Assembly (NCBI RefSeq): GCF_902713425.1
Contig: NC_081214.1
Coordinates: forward strand, 22,526,208-22,590,207
Source: Acipenser ruthenus
Lineage: Eukaryota; Chordata; Actinopteri; Acipenseriformes; Acipenseridae
Length of the DNA stretch: 64,000 bases
Direction of reading: 5' to 3'
Shown: piece after piece, positions 1 through 11,389 of the stretch
How the letters are laid out: each line of letters opens with the position of its first letter
How positions within the stretch are numbered: the first letter of the stretch is position 1
Program-made: the position numbers and the translations under genes
The notes under the pieces: generated by a model
The model's database searches: none
What the model was told of the DNA's origin: nothing
What the model saw: only the letters and a program-made list of their open reading frames with translations

Positions 1-2
1 CA

Positions 3-1289
3 TCAGAGCAGGCAGTGAAACTGTTTTTAAAGCCTGTGGAGGTGAGAGTCGTCCGCCGCAAATTCAAGCACGGCTATATCGACGACTTGGTCGTGTGTCA
101 GACGCACGCCCACAATCTCAGCTTTCCTCCGGCACTACGGAACCCAGAGGAAAAGCCCCCGTCAGGCCCCAGAGGTCATTTTGAGCCGGACCCAAGGAAG
201 CACTGGAGCACGTTTGTCATTGTTGACAATGCTCACGATGCCATATGCATCCTCAATAACTCGGCTGCCTTCAACCGGATGAAGATAGATTACAAATTCG
301 ACAATATTCCCAACACCAACACCTGGCAGTGCAGCGTGTACCTGCAGGATGAGTTTGTGGCGCGAGCGAACGGAAACAAGAAATCCTCCAAGCACGCGGC
401 AGCAGAGGAGGCCCTCCGCAAGCTGCGGCAGAACCAGCCGGCAACACCGCAGTTTCCCAGGTCGAACCATCACAGCGACAACGGTGGCCGCCACCACCAG
501 TCGACCGGCAGGAAACGGCAGCTGAGCGAGCTCGTCATCTTGGAGAATTCCGACAACGCCATCTGCATCATCAACGACACGGCTCAGTTCAACAAGATGG
601 CAGCCGACTACAAGTTTGTGGTGATGCCGGACCACCGGTGGAAGTGCGAGGTGTACCTGGAGGGCCAGTTCGTTGCTGCGGGGATCGGGCCGAAGAAGAT
701 CGTGAAGCACATCGCGGCGGAGGAGGCCCTGGCCAAACTGAGGCAAACGCAGGCGGTGGTGAAGTCAAACCTGAGGAAAGAGGGCAACGAGGAGGCCATC
801 TCTCGCAACCAGATCCAGGCACACTCGTCTGAGGAGGCCATGAAGCAGGAGATCAAGGAGGACAACATCGGCAACCAGCTGCTGCGGAAAATGGGTTGGA
901 AAGGAGGTGGTCTGGGAAGAGAAGGGGAGGGCATCGCAGAGCCCATTAAAGTGAAAGAACAGTTCTCCAGGGAGGGCCTCGGCCTGGACATGGACAAGGG
1001 AAGCAACCGTTTAAACAAGAGAGACATCGAGGAAATCATTCGCAATTACGCCTGCTCGGAAAGGCAGGACGATTTGAGGTTCTCTACTGAGCTGAACAAC
1101 GACGAGCGCAAGCAGATCCATCAGATGTCTCAGAAGTATGGCCTTCGCAGCAAGTCCTACGGACAGGCGAAGCAGCGGTTCCTGATAGTCAGCCGGAAGG
1201 TTCAGAAGGAGCAGTTGATCGGTCAGCTTTTGCAGGAAGGACAGGTTGGCCGATACGAGTTGGTGAAACCTCAGGCCCGTTTTCAGTAA
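3..1289 (+). CDS. nkrf: NF-kappa-B-repressing factor, C-terminal part (5' end outside window)
   Basis: The reading frame is open from the window edge to a TAA at 1287-1289, giving about 428 residues. NKRF is a nuclear and nucleolar RNA-binding protein first described as a repressor of NF-kappa-B promoters and later linked to rRNA processing with DHX15/XRN2 (family knowledge). Two double-stranded-RNA-binding-like domains are visible, roughly codons 60-145 and 170-245 of the visible part, each ending in a lysine-rich helix followed by AAEEAL. A G-patch follows (about 285-330, starting NQLLRKMGWKGGGLG), then an R3H domain (about 335-400). The C-terminus, ending in EGQVGRYELVKPQARFQ, matches the vertebrate NKRF ending. 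No intron interrupts it, as expected because most of NKRF lies in one exon. It lies tail-to-tail with UBE2A, as in human Xq24. The true start lies left of base 1; a GTG at 15 is internal, not a start. Confidence 0.95.
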   Translation, partial: SEQAVKLFLKPVEVRVVRRKFKHGYIDDLVVCQTHAHNLSFPPALRNPEEKPPSGPRGHFEPDPRKHWSTFVIVDNAHDAICILNNSAAFNRMKIDYKFDNIPNTNTWQCSVYLQDEFVARANGNKKSSKHAAAEEALRKLRQNQPATPQFPRSNHHSDNGGRHHQSTGRKRQLSELVILENSDNAICIINDTAQFNKMAADYKFVVMPDHRWKCEVYLEGQFVAAGIGPKKIVKHIAAEEALAKLRQTQAVVKSNLRKEGNEEAISRNQIQAHSSEEAMKQEIKEDNIGNQLLRKMGWKGGGLGREGEGIAEPIKVKEQFSREGLGLDMDKGSNRLNKRDIEEIIRNYACSERQDDLRFSTELNNDERKQIHQMSQKYGLRSKSYGQAKQRFLIVSRKVQKEQLIGQLLQEGQVGRYELVKPQARFQ

Positions 1290-1385
1290 ACCCATTTTGT
1301 ACTGTAATTGCCTCATTCCTCCCAAGTTAAAATATTTTTACCAGGAAATGCTTCAATTAAATAAAGTCAGTCAGAGTCATTTTGC
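1290..1385 (+). promoter_or_regulatory. nkrf: NKRF 3' UTR with poly(A) signal
   Basis: The canonical hexamer AATAAA lies at 1360-1365, about 70 bases after the NKRF stop, and is followed by a T/G-rich stretch. It predicts a short 3' UTR ending near 1385. Another AATAAA near 1782 could serve a longer form. Confidence 0.6.
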
Positions 1386-2469
1386 TTAACATTGTATTGC
1401 CCTGTGCTTTCCTTTCCATGTCTCAGTCTGAGATATAAACATGCAGGCCTGCCCCTTGCCATGTGTTAATTTTGACACCTGGTTCTAACATTTGTAGCTT
1501 GCAACAGGACTTGCATTATACTTCCAGAGACTGGTTAGTAGACTGGTGGGTAGTGTGTTGAATTTTTCAAGAGAAATATATTTGCAGTTTATGGTGGACA
1601 TTCGAGGAAAATGAAACAAGAATAGAAAAGTGAAATTGGATGGGGTCTGTAACACACTACCAGTAGATCCAATCCCATTCTTGGATGTTAATGATGTGTT
1701 CTGATGGAGGGGCAGTGTTTTTGTTGTTGTATTTTAAAATATGGTAAATTGATGACATGCAAAAAAAAGGTCAAAGGATCTAATAAATTCCTCTTGTCAT
1801 TATTTTATTTTGTTATGGTGCCCGACAGCTTGTCTTTTCTTGTGTTTGTTTGGAAATGTGTGTATTGGCGATAAAATGTGTCTGCATGTTCTGACCATCT
1901 TCATTAATATAAAAAAAGCACTTTCTTCTTAAGAGTTGGAATCAAAATCCAGTTTGATAAAATGACAAAACTGAGCCTGTTGTCAGTGGTTTAGTTGAAC
2001 CAATGCACCCTGCACCCAGACCCTGCAGTAGTCCATGAGCTTGTGTTTCCTGTTAAGCCAGCAGTGGAACGGGCACCCCTGGTCCAGGCTGTGGTGTCCT
2101 GTTTGTTCCAGCCCCTCAGTGAGTGGTAGGGCTCAGACTATTTCACAGCACTAGCCACATATAGTCTGAGCTACTGAAACCTATATTGTCGTGTCTACTG
2201 CTCATGTTGTAATGAAAGTATGCAATGTTGTTTTTTCATGGTGTTTCCAGATTATATGGACACAAGTAATGGGATGTTTACAAAGGTTAGGGTATGCATT
2301 TTACAAGCATGTATAGATGTATATTAGGTCTGTTTTTCGTAATTTACTCAAACAAAACCTGTTTTATTATTGAGTAAAACCTCCAAAAACATAAGCAATT
2401 TTAGTATATTTTTTGTTTGACCCTTCACATAAGGCATCAAAGACACTCACTCTTACATTGACTGATAGT
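1386..2469. other. Intergenic DNA between convergent NKRF and UBE2A
   Basis: This stretch separates the 3' ends of two convergent genes. It is AT-rich. I see no coding sequence, RNA gene or recognisable repeat apart from short A/T runs; part of it may belong to longer 3' UTRs of either gene. Confidence 0.5.
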
Positions 2470-3830
2470 TAAATGTTTTTATTTTTTTTATTTACAAGGT
2501 GAGAAAATGTACAGTTCCTTACATGGGTTACTAGTGCAAAGTTATACTGTCACTCAAATATCATGTGTGCATAAGAAACAATACCAGACAACTCAAAATG
2601 CAGGGTCTCATCTCTCGCCCCAAGCGAACTTCATCAAACGAGCAGAAAAGTATAAACGTGCCACCAGGCAGCCAAGCGTGCCTTCGGACAGCTGACATTT
2701 TCTTGTGAAAACAACACTTAAATAAAATCTTCCAAGTGAAGCATAAGATCACACAGACACAACAAAGACAGATCACCCAAGAACGTTACCATACACACAC
2801 ATATGCCCCCACCCCGCGTAGCCTGCCCCTCTCAACTTCTTCACAGGAGATTCAATAGCACATTCTCTTGACTTGTGAAAAGTAACCGCCGGGCTCGATT
2901 CAAGTGTTCATCAGGAACGGTTTTTGTTTTCATTAATTAACCAAAAATGGTAATTCAGTTGTAGTATCTGCTATTTAGACTAACTGCTGAGTTAGACGAT
3001 TTTCTTGTTTGTCCCAACTCCCAACTCCCAACTCCCAACTCCCAACTCCCAACTCCCAACTCCCAACTCCCAACTCCCAACTCCCACAAAAAAAATACAA
3101 TAGATCTCGAGCCAAAAGAATAATGCTGTTGTTTTCTTTATCCAATTCCTAATAGTTTTTGAAAAAGTAACCTTTTTTTTCTATGCATTACTTTCAAGGA
3201 AAAGCCTTGATTTTATAAGAGAACAGTTTGACATTATGACAAATGAATCAGACAGCATCTTTAGAATGCAGTCCAGAGTCTGAATGCATACAAAACAATC
3301 CTCTTGGATATACAGATCATATACAGCTCAACAGACAGTTCTTTGTGAGTTTTTACAGCGAGTTTGAAATAACACTGTCGGGAAGATAAGAGCCATACTA
3401 GTGCCGCGGCGTACAAGGGTACCTTGGATGCAGAGGCAACTAACTGGAACTCCTACCAAGAAGCAAGGGGGCATTTAACACAGCTGCCACTACAAAACAT
3501 CCATCGTGAAATATGAGACTGGGGGGGGGCTGGTGTGTGACAAAAACAGAGCCTATGTAATGGAAACACTTTCCTCAAGTAACCCAGGTATGGTACATTT
3601 GCTTCAATGTAGATGCAGCTTTGTCCAGGGAAGAAGTTTCAGCAAGGAGGGGTGTGGTGTGGTGTGGAGAACGTGGTGGCGGCACAACAGTACTAACTTG
3701 CAACAATTAGGTAATGCCTTATGATGCGAGGAAGAGGAGGAGGAGGAGGAGGAGGGCGGCTCAAAGACTTCCATCTCATGGTTTGTATCTTGAGGCTGGA
3801 TAGTGTTCGTACTGTACGCGCTGGCCTTGG
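2470..3830 (-). promoter_or_regulatory. ube2a: UBE2A 3' UTR (probable extent)
   Basis: On the minus strand the sequence after the UBE2A stop runs without another gene to two overlapping AATAAA signals (plus-strand TTTATT at 2478-2483 and 2487-2492). A 3' UTR of about 1.3 kb is inferred. It contains a heptamer tandem repeat (3012-3085) and a GGA/GAG-rich tract near 3725-3757. The end point rests only on the poly(A) hexamers. Confidence 0.5.
3012..3085 (+). repeat. (TCCCAAC)n heptamer tandem repeat
   Basis: About ten uninterrupted copies of a 7-bp unit, TCCCAAC, lie inside the inferred UBE2A 3' UTR. In the UBE2A transcript the unit reads GTTGGGA, so the mRNA would carry a regular G-rich array. 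Copy number should be polymorphic. Confidence 0.9.
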
Positions 3831-6800
3831 TCAACAATCACGCCAGCTCTGTTCCACGATTGCAGACACACGTTTCTCATATTCACGCTTGTTTTCCTGG
3901 TACAGCTGGGCTGCCTGGCTGTTTGCTGGACTGTTGGGGTTTGGCTCATCCAGTAATGACTGTTTAGAAGGAATATAAAATGATATATATATTTATAAAA
4001 ACATGCTTATGAAGCATCCAGATTATGGTGTCAAAGAAGTGTGTCACAATAGGCAGCAACAGCATTATTAGGGGATTGAAATTAAAAATTGTAATCTCAT
4101 CGATTTGCAAGTATTCTGTTTATATCAACTGCTTTTGAAATAACAAACATTTGGGGGTTAACTCACCTGTATAGAGGTCAAGATAGATGAAACATCATAG
4201 GTTGGACTCCAACGATTCTGTAGAATATCCAAACATATACTACCATCTGCGTAGACTGGAAAATAAAAAAAACAATCCATAATGCTGCATGATAAATACT
4301 GCTGCTTCTTTAAACTACAGTGGTAAAATAAGCGACTTCTGGCTCCTCCCAGCATCCCAAAACCTGTCCTAGGCCCTGTACCAGCAGATTCAAAAACATC
4401 AAGTCTTCACATTTTCAGACCACGGAAATGTGGGCGCCTGCCATGTTGCTGAAAAGGGTTAATGGGTTTGAAAGGGAACATGTTTAAAGCTGTATTCATT
4501 CACTGGAAACACATTCCTACATACCAGCACTGAGTTTTAAGAACGCTCTAACTGTACCAGAGGTATTCTATTACAAGAGGAGCTGACTGGAGCAGCTTTG
4601 CAAGAAAAAAGGCATTTCTTGTGATTTTTTTTATTATTATTATTTTAAAAAACAGCAAATGCAATACTGCAGTGGCCATAATTATAAGATTTGTCAATCG
4701 ATAGTTAAATCTTTTCAAGCCATGAAGTTTATTATTTTAAAGTAAGTGGTTTTTGTAGCAATATAGCCCATCTCATTCACTTGACAAGTCAAGATAATAG
4801 GTAAACTTGAGTACCTTCAGTAATAAACAATGCCTCAGCTTGATAAACAGAAGTATTGCTGTGCTGCATGTGTAGCTTACCATTTGGATGAAACATTTTT
4901 GAGACAAATCGAACTGTGGGAGGTTTGTTCGGGTATTCTTCTGTGAATTCTATTGTCAGTTTAAAAGTACCTAGACATCAAGACACAAGTTTTTGTTAGT
5001 TAACATATTCCTACAGGCTTGCTTTACTTCAAACCGCTCAATCAAACTGCCTGCCATCTGATAGATTCGTGGTATGTACAGGAGAAGCAGGCAGGAGTGG
5101 AAATGGCACAATACCATTTTAATTTCCAACTAATATTTGTATTCAATTCAGGGGTCTACAACAAATCGACATATCAGTTCATGAAATGTACAGGGAAAAA
5201 AAACACACAGCATGAAATATGACATTACCACATTTGAAGAACATAGTTATATAAAATATATTTCACAATATGTTTTAAATGTATGTTCTTATCAATGTTA
5301 CTGTCCTTAACAGTCTGAATAAAACAAACTACAGGCCTGCAAACTAGATTGCATCCAATTCTACAAAGTAGAGAAGTGCAAGAGAGACACACTAGAACAA
5401 TCCCAGTATCAGAGCAAACATCACGACAAGGTTTCAGCTACAACTGAACAGTCGCCACAGGTTTACCAGTTAAAACCAACAGAATCTCATTCTGAATACA
5501 CAAGCTCACAAGAAAACCCCAGGAGGTTGCTGTGGCAACCTTGACATCAACACTGACGGGAGGAATCATATTCCACAATGTCTCATTGTTTAGATATGCC
5601 ATGGAATCCCCAGCCGACAAAACCCACTCTAGATGCCGCAATCTATCAGAAGATTGCAAACATTGAGATAGAGGACTGCTAACAAAAAAGCAGCACAGTA
5701 TGTGATAGAAGCAGCGCTCCCTTCCGATAACGCTGTAGTTAAGAGACCGTGCTGCTTGTGAGAATGGATGTGAAATGGCTTTACACTTACAGGGCGATGG
5801 GAGCCACTACTATATGATAGAAAAAGGTAGCATTGCACTTAACTACGGGTAGAAAGAGACCAGTAGAAGAATGAAAGGCATTTCCTTCAATGATTTGCAA
5901 TGACAGAAGCAGGCAGCCTTTTCTCTGGTGGCACAATGCCAAACGTATCTTACGAAACACATTGCAGCACAGCAAGATGCAACACACGGCACTCCAGACT
6001 ATTTCATGACATAATACAGCTCCAGAACTAGCTGGGAATTCATTAGCAAGGACTCAAAGGCTCCAATGAAATCTGGGAGTCAGCCTTCCGCATTTCAGTC
6101 CCGTCAGAAAGCACCGAATGTGCAGTTCCTGCTCTGCAGGGAGCAGCAGCTCTGTGTGTGATCTGGTACATCCTGGTTACTCTGACTGCTCATTGAGGCC
6201 TTCCAGCCAGACAGGAAGTGAAACAGCAGCCTGGATTTAAAGACGTCCAGAACAGATAAGAATGTTATCTTTTCCACAGCTCTTTGTTTCCGATTCAGTG
6301 ACGGTTGCTTTTCATTTTTAGAGGATGCACTTTCTCTCTATAATGGTGGCACAGACACGGCTGTTGTATTGTAAAGTATACAGTCATGCCCAACACCAAT
6401 GCCACAGTCAGAAGTAGTATTTGTAGGAACCTGTAAAACACACCGTCAATTTACAAAAGAATTCTGCCCCTTACTTTCCATCTGTCAAGCTTATCGAGCT
6501 GTAACATTACTGCTCGTCTCACACCTGTTCGGTGGCAGGATGCAGAAAGGACGAGGACATGACTAGTACGCTACTCTCAGTATCCCTTCAAAACTAATGC
6601 AAACTGGCATTTATCAGTCCAAAACGGTATATGGTTTTGCTGTATGTTTTGTTCTTCGAGTACAGAACTATTTGCAGTGTCACTAATCCAAGAGGGACTG
6701 CAACTGTAGCATTGTGACATCAGCAAACCAGCTGCTACTACTAAGCCAGAAGGCAATATGCCAGCTCCATTTATAACTCCTAGATACACAGGCAATACAA

Positions 6801-8845
6801 GATCACAACACCCTCCTCATTGGTTACTGTGGTCCCTCCAGGAACAGAGGTTAAAGTGTCCTTGATCATTACACTGAGCAGGGAAACCTGCTTCATGTAC
6901 CTCCCTCTGCACTTCACTACCTCAGAGGCACTGTGCAGCAGGTACCTTCACAGGTGCACACTGGTATTATTATTATTATTTATTTCTTAGCAGACGCCCT
7001 TATCCAGGGCGACTTACAATTGTAAGCAAACTGATAGTTTCTTTTAATACTGACCATGCAAACACTGCATGCCAGATGGCCACTCAGCTGTGTGTGTTTC
7101 ACACGCAATCTGTTTGTCTGGCTTGATTTTAAAGGCTTTGCAATAGTGCACTGGAGTACACTGTTTCAACACAGTGTTAATAAACAAGAGGTTTCAAGCA
7201 GGATACAAGAGCGATAACCGAGCAAGCGAGTTCACCATCACATCCTGCCTTCTAGGCTGAACAGTATGCACAGCCTGTAATGAGCTGTTTAAATGTAGTT
7301 AGTCTGTTGATCCCTTTACTAATAAATAATCAGTTCAGTCAAAGCATTACGCAGAGACCGGACATTATAAATATGCATGGCTTGATTACCACCGCTGTTA
7401 CATAAGCAGATACCACACAATCTGTTCTCAACCTTTTGGCAGAAAGCAAGATGTGCTAGAACGGGGAGAGCAGTCAGGGCATGACAAGTGTTCTGAACAA
7501 CACTCCATCCCCACACTGTTTTGTGTTTTGAATCTGTCGCCACGCATGAAGGTGTTATAGTGGGGTAACGCATTTATTTATTAATCTTTATTATTATTTT
7601 TTTTAAACTTACCGTCTTCAAATGGTGTTCCTTCTGGTCTGGAAAACAAACATACAAAAGAAATATAGTTAATACAACAAAATCTGGAAACCCCGAGGAT
7701 TACCAACACTGCAGTATGTAAAACAGCCTCTTAGGTGGTAACTTCGATACAGCAAAAGAAAAGGCCAGTTATAGTAATACCAAATACTCACAAGAGAAGA
7801 GAACAATAGGTCTACAGGGCAAATTAGGCAGTATCAGAATTAACATGCGGTGTGTGGGTGAATCAGGTTTTTCACGTGATTGCTGTACTGCACACGGGTG
7901 TGGTATGCATACTAGGTTAACTTTACCATATAGAAGACCTATTGAACTAAGGTTAAATGACATCGGGAGATTACTATGAAAAAACTACATTAGTCCAGTT
8001 GTGAGCTTTTATTCTGACAATCCCACAGAATGTACAGATATATTAATTTTCTTAAGGCCGAGGCATCTCGTAAACAGTCCGCCTGTGAGTAATATTAATG
8101 AGTGTTACTTGGATAAGGTGAGGCTGTGTGTGAATACGGTACGCATTTTAATTTGTACAGGTAGCGACAAACTAAATGTTGTTCGATTGCCTTATTAAAG
8201 TATCACACATCGGAGCAGATGACGCAAGGGCGATGTCAGGCTGTCGCTGTTGTTCACGTTCGTTAAACCACAAATACAAAGTCCTGATCTTTCTTTGTGC
8301 GGGCAGTGAAATCGTTTTGTTTTCGGACAGCTGAGGTGTCATTGTTTTTTAATTAACAATAATGCCATGAAGTTTTCTCCCGGGACAACCTAGCTAAAAT
8401 CTACTTGAATAACCCTGGAAAATAAAAGGGCATTGAATAAAACCACAATAATATTAATAATAAAAAATAAACTGACCCGAATATAACAGCATTCCAGACC
8501 ATGATGTTATTTTCTGAAGGGGCGCCGCTCACTCCGGCCGGGGGGTCCTCTTGCAGTCTAACAATTAAAACACAAATATGTTTTTTACACTGTGTGACTA
8601 CTGTAATAAACACTCTCTTCCCTATCCCGAAAACGAAGATACGCCAAATTCTCAGGCAACTTCCACAGACTCTGCTGAGACGGGCGCTGCGGAATTTGCG
8701 TAGTCCTCGGATACTGTATTTACACAGTTTCAAAAAAGTCGCCATGTTAGGTCTCAACAAAACGCCCCATATCACTTGCTTTTTAATGTTGTTGTTCTTA
8801 CCGTTTAAAGTCTCTCATTAAACGCCGTCTAGCTGGGGTCGACAT
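3831..8845 (-). CDS. ube2a: Ubiquitin-conjugating enzyme E2 A (RAD6 homologue), complete, six exons
   Basis: RAD6-type E2 that transfers ubiquitin with RAD18 to PCNA and with RNF20/40 to histone H2B, in the nucleus (family knowledge). Coding exons from 5' to 3' on the minus strand: 8802-8845, 8477-8557, 7613-7638, 4881-4970, 4167-4255, 3831-3959. All junctions are GT-AG and all phases agree, giving 459 bases and 152 residues, the human UBE2A length. The start is ATG at 8845 ([15 protein letters not shown]). The catalytic cysteine lies in DGSICLDIL (Cys88), preceded by the HPN motif in FHPNVY. The C-terminus ends [11 protein letters not shown], as in UBE2A. UBE2B is the only close alternative; the tail and the NKRF/SLC25A5 neighbourhood favour UBE2A. 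The intron between exons 3 and 4 (about 2.6 kb) holds a SINE-tail fragment. Confidence 0.97.
6965..7026 (-). repeat. SINE/L2 3'-tail fragment
   Basis: The reverse complement carries the shared tail core, with GGATAAGGGCGTCTGCTAAG followed by AAATAAATAATAAT. Only the last 60 bases or so of an element remain, so the LINE and SINE sources cannot be told apart. It lies in an intron of UBE2A. Confidence 0.8.
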
Positions 8846-9529
8846 CTTGAAGAAAAATTAAAAATGAAACATAAACTATTTTGGGGGGGGGGGGGGTGTT
8901 TTAAAAAAAAAAAGAAGAATGCAGCGCTGGTTATAACAGAGCGGTTGTGAAAGAGCCCTGAAGCACACACGGGATCGTTACACAGTGTTCTATTACCCGA
9001 GCCAGGATCGCGAAAGACGCGGGACTGTACCACTGCACTCAACACAGGGGTGGCTTTGTACCACTCCAACATCACATTACTCGGTCATTTTAAACAATAA
9101 ACCTTCAAATATGAAAACGTCTAAAGCCATGTGTCTGTTCCAAAGATGTCAGTTATTTTGTCTGTTGATATTTAGTACATTTGAAACAATTTCCTCCCCT
9201 TCATTTTTAAAAATGTTTTTGTTTTTTTTTTCTTATTATGGAGATACTTTATTACACGCCTCTGCTGAGCAATTAAAACATTTGGATCGACTAATGAACA
9301 AAAGCAGCCGGATTGCAACGATGTAACTATATTTGTGTCCATTGTTTTTCATTATAATAGCATACAGCTACATTTAAATTATATTTTGTAACAGCGTATA
9401 AAAACTCAGGGCGGACGTTATATATACCAGCGTTGTTACATTACTTTCTTTTCAAATGCTACATTACTTTATGTTCAGCATTTTACAGATAGATTTTTTT
9501 AAAATATGGCCAATATTTGTTCTCCTTTT
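8846..9529. other. UBE2A upstream region
   Basis: This is the 5' flank of UBE2A. It holds a run of about 15 G (8883-8896) beside an A run, and a moderately CpG-containing stretch at 8960-9015. No clear TATA box was recognised. The promoter must lie close to 8846-9100, but I cannot place a start site. Confidence 0.35.
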
Positions 9530-10575
9530 CTTTACCTCCTCCTCCCCCTCCTCTGATCTCTCTATCTCTGTTCCTCTAGAATCTACCACACTCTCTCCCT
9601 CTTCCTCAGCTAAGAACCTTGGAGTCACCCTGGACCCCTGCCTCTCTTATTCCCAGCACATCTCCACTCTGGCATGCACTTGCCGATTCTTCCTGAGCAA
9701 CATCCGAAGAATCCGACCCTTCCTCACCAACTACGCTACCCAGCTCCTGGTCCAGGCCCTGGTACTCTCCCGCCTAGACTACTGCAACTCCCTCCTGGCT
9801 GGCCTCCCTGCGTCCGCCACCCGTCCGCTCCAGCTCATCCAGAACTCTGCTGCCCGCCTGGTGTTCTCTCTGCCTCGCTTCGCCCACGCTACTCCACTAC
9901 TCTGCTCGCTCCACTGGCTCCCGATCACCGCTCGCATCCAGTTCAAGACTCTTGTACTAGCCTACAGATGCCTTGACCAGACTGCACCCAGCTACCTCCA
10001 GACCCTCATCTCTCCCTACACCCCCACTCGACCTCTCCGCTCCGCCTGCACTAGAAGACTGGCTCTACCTCCGCTACGCTCCCCTGCCTCCAGAGCCCGC
10101 TCCTTCTCCACCCTTGCTCCGCAGTGGTGGAATGACCTTCCTACAGATGTCAGGACTGCCCAGTCCCTGACCACATTCCGGCGCCTCCTTAAGACTCACC
10201 TCTTCAAACAGCACCTGTAGAACTCCTCTGTTTGTATCCTGGGACACTATCACCCTTCATTTAAATGTGCTTTATTTTGCTCTTATCTGCCCCCTATTCT
10301 ACTGCATTTAATCCTGTATTTCAGAATACTGTAATCTGCCAAGTGTTTAACCTGTAGTATTTTGTATTTAATCATATCCTGATGTAACTATCACTATTAT
10401 CTGCTGTATTATTGAATTGTGGTTTGTCACACTTGTACTTTGCTTGAACAAAAGTTATTGTATTTCTTGCTCTTATTGTATTACTTGTATTGTAACACTT
10501 GAAATGTATTTGCTTACGATTGTAAGTCGCCCTGGATAAGGGCGTCTGCTAAGAAATAAATAATAATAAATAGTA
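9530..10575 (+). mobile_element. L2-clade LINE, 5'-truncated, with intact 3' ORF end and tail
   Basis: An open frame of about 230 codons ends at TAG 10218-10220 and encodes the C-terminal part of a reverse-transcriptase ORF2. Landmarks are KNLGVTLDPCLSYSQHIS, SRLDYCNSLLAGLP, HWLPITARIQFKTL and the ending TFRRLLKTHLFKQHL, the usual order for fish L2-type elements. A 3' UTR of about 300 bases follows, then the tail with GGATAAGGGCGTCTGCTAAG and an AAATAATAAT run. The 5' end is truncated, as is normal for LINE insertions. Absence of stops in the remaining frame suggests a fairly recent insertion. It sits between the UBE2A promoter and the 3' end of the sorting-nexin gene. CR1 is an alternative clade; the last domain looks more like L2. 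Confidence 0.88.
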
Positions 10576-11389
10576 ATAATAGTAGTCTCATCTTCCATTT
10601 TAAGCAAATAAATCCTTTCAGAACATTTTTTACTGGTAGCGTTGTGTAAATGTGCCACCAGTTTACAATATAATTTGTTGCTATGTAGTTTCAGTAGAAG
10701 ACTCTCTGCACTCCATGTGTAACTATAGGAAAATAAATCCAGCTTTAATAAAAAAATAAAAAAAAAAACACAATACAGCTTACCACAAACATAAAACTCT
10801 TATTTAACAGTTTAGGATTTACACACATCTTAATATAAATTCAGGACAACACATTTTGATATATATAAGTACAAAAGTACAAAAGTAATCCAACATTAAA
10901 AAGGAATGTAACTTCATGTATGTGGGTAACACTACATTCTCTGTTATGTACAGCTGGGTCTGTGAAACTAGCCGTGCACGTGCTATTTTACAAAGCAACA
11001 CTGATTTGTGATCTTAACCATTGGTCAAACCGTCTTAAGAATTTCACAGTGAAATTTATCAACAAAATATAAAACTTGTTTTGAACAAGTGTTTACTCTC
11101 ATAAGCAACGTCCAGCTGGTAATACAGAGATAAAAGGTGACAGTATTTAGACCTGCTACTCTCATTAAAATAGACCCGGTCCTCTGCAAGTAGAAGCATG
11201 TCTTTGTCATCCCTGTCCGTGGGTTTAGCTAAAGGGGTCTGTTCAGCCTGGGAATTGTCTGTGTATTCAGGGATGGGTCTCCAGGCACAAGCGCCTTACA
11301 TAGAAATAAAAACAGCATCTAAAAGAGAACAAGAAAGCAAAGCAGAAAATCATTGTCTTGCACATACACTGTACAGAGTCAAACAGATC
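10576..11389 (-). other. 3' flank and probable 3' UTR of the sorting-nexin gene
   Basis: This stretch follows the inferred stop codon at 11390-11392 on the minus strand. I see no domain-bearing reading frame. A weak minus-strand poly(A) signal (ATTAAA, plus-strand TTTAAT at 10744-10749) could end the transcript, giving a 3' UTR of about 650 bases. A-rich tracts lie at 10748-10768. Confidence 0.4.

Noticed and set aside
162-1045. Minus-strand frames of 145 and 194 codons opposite NKRF
   Set aside because: Antisense shadows of a conserved GC-rich coding exon.
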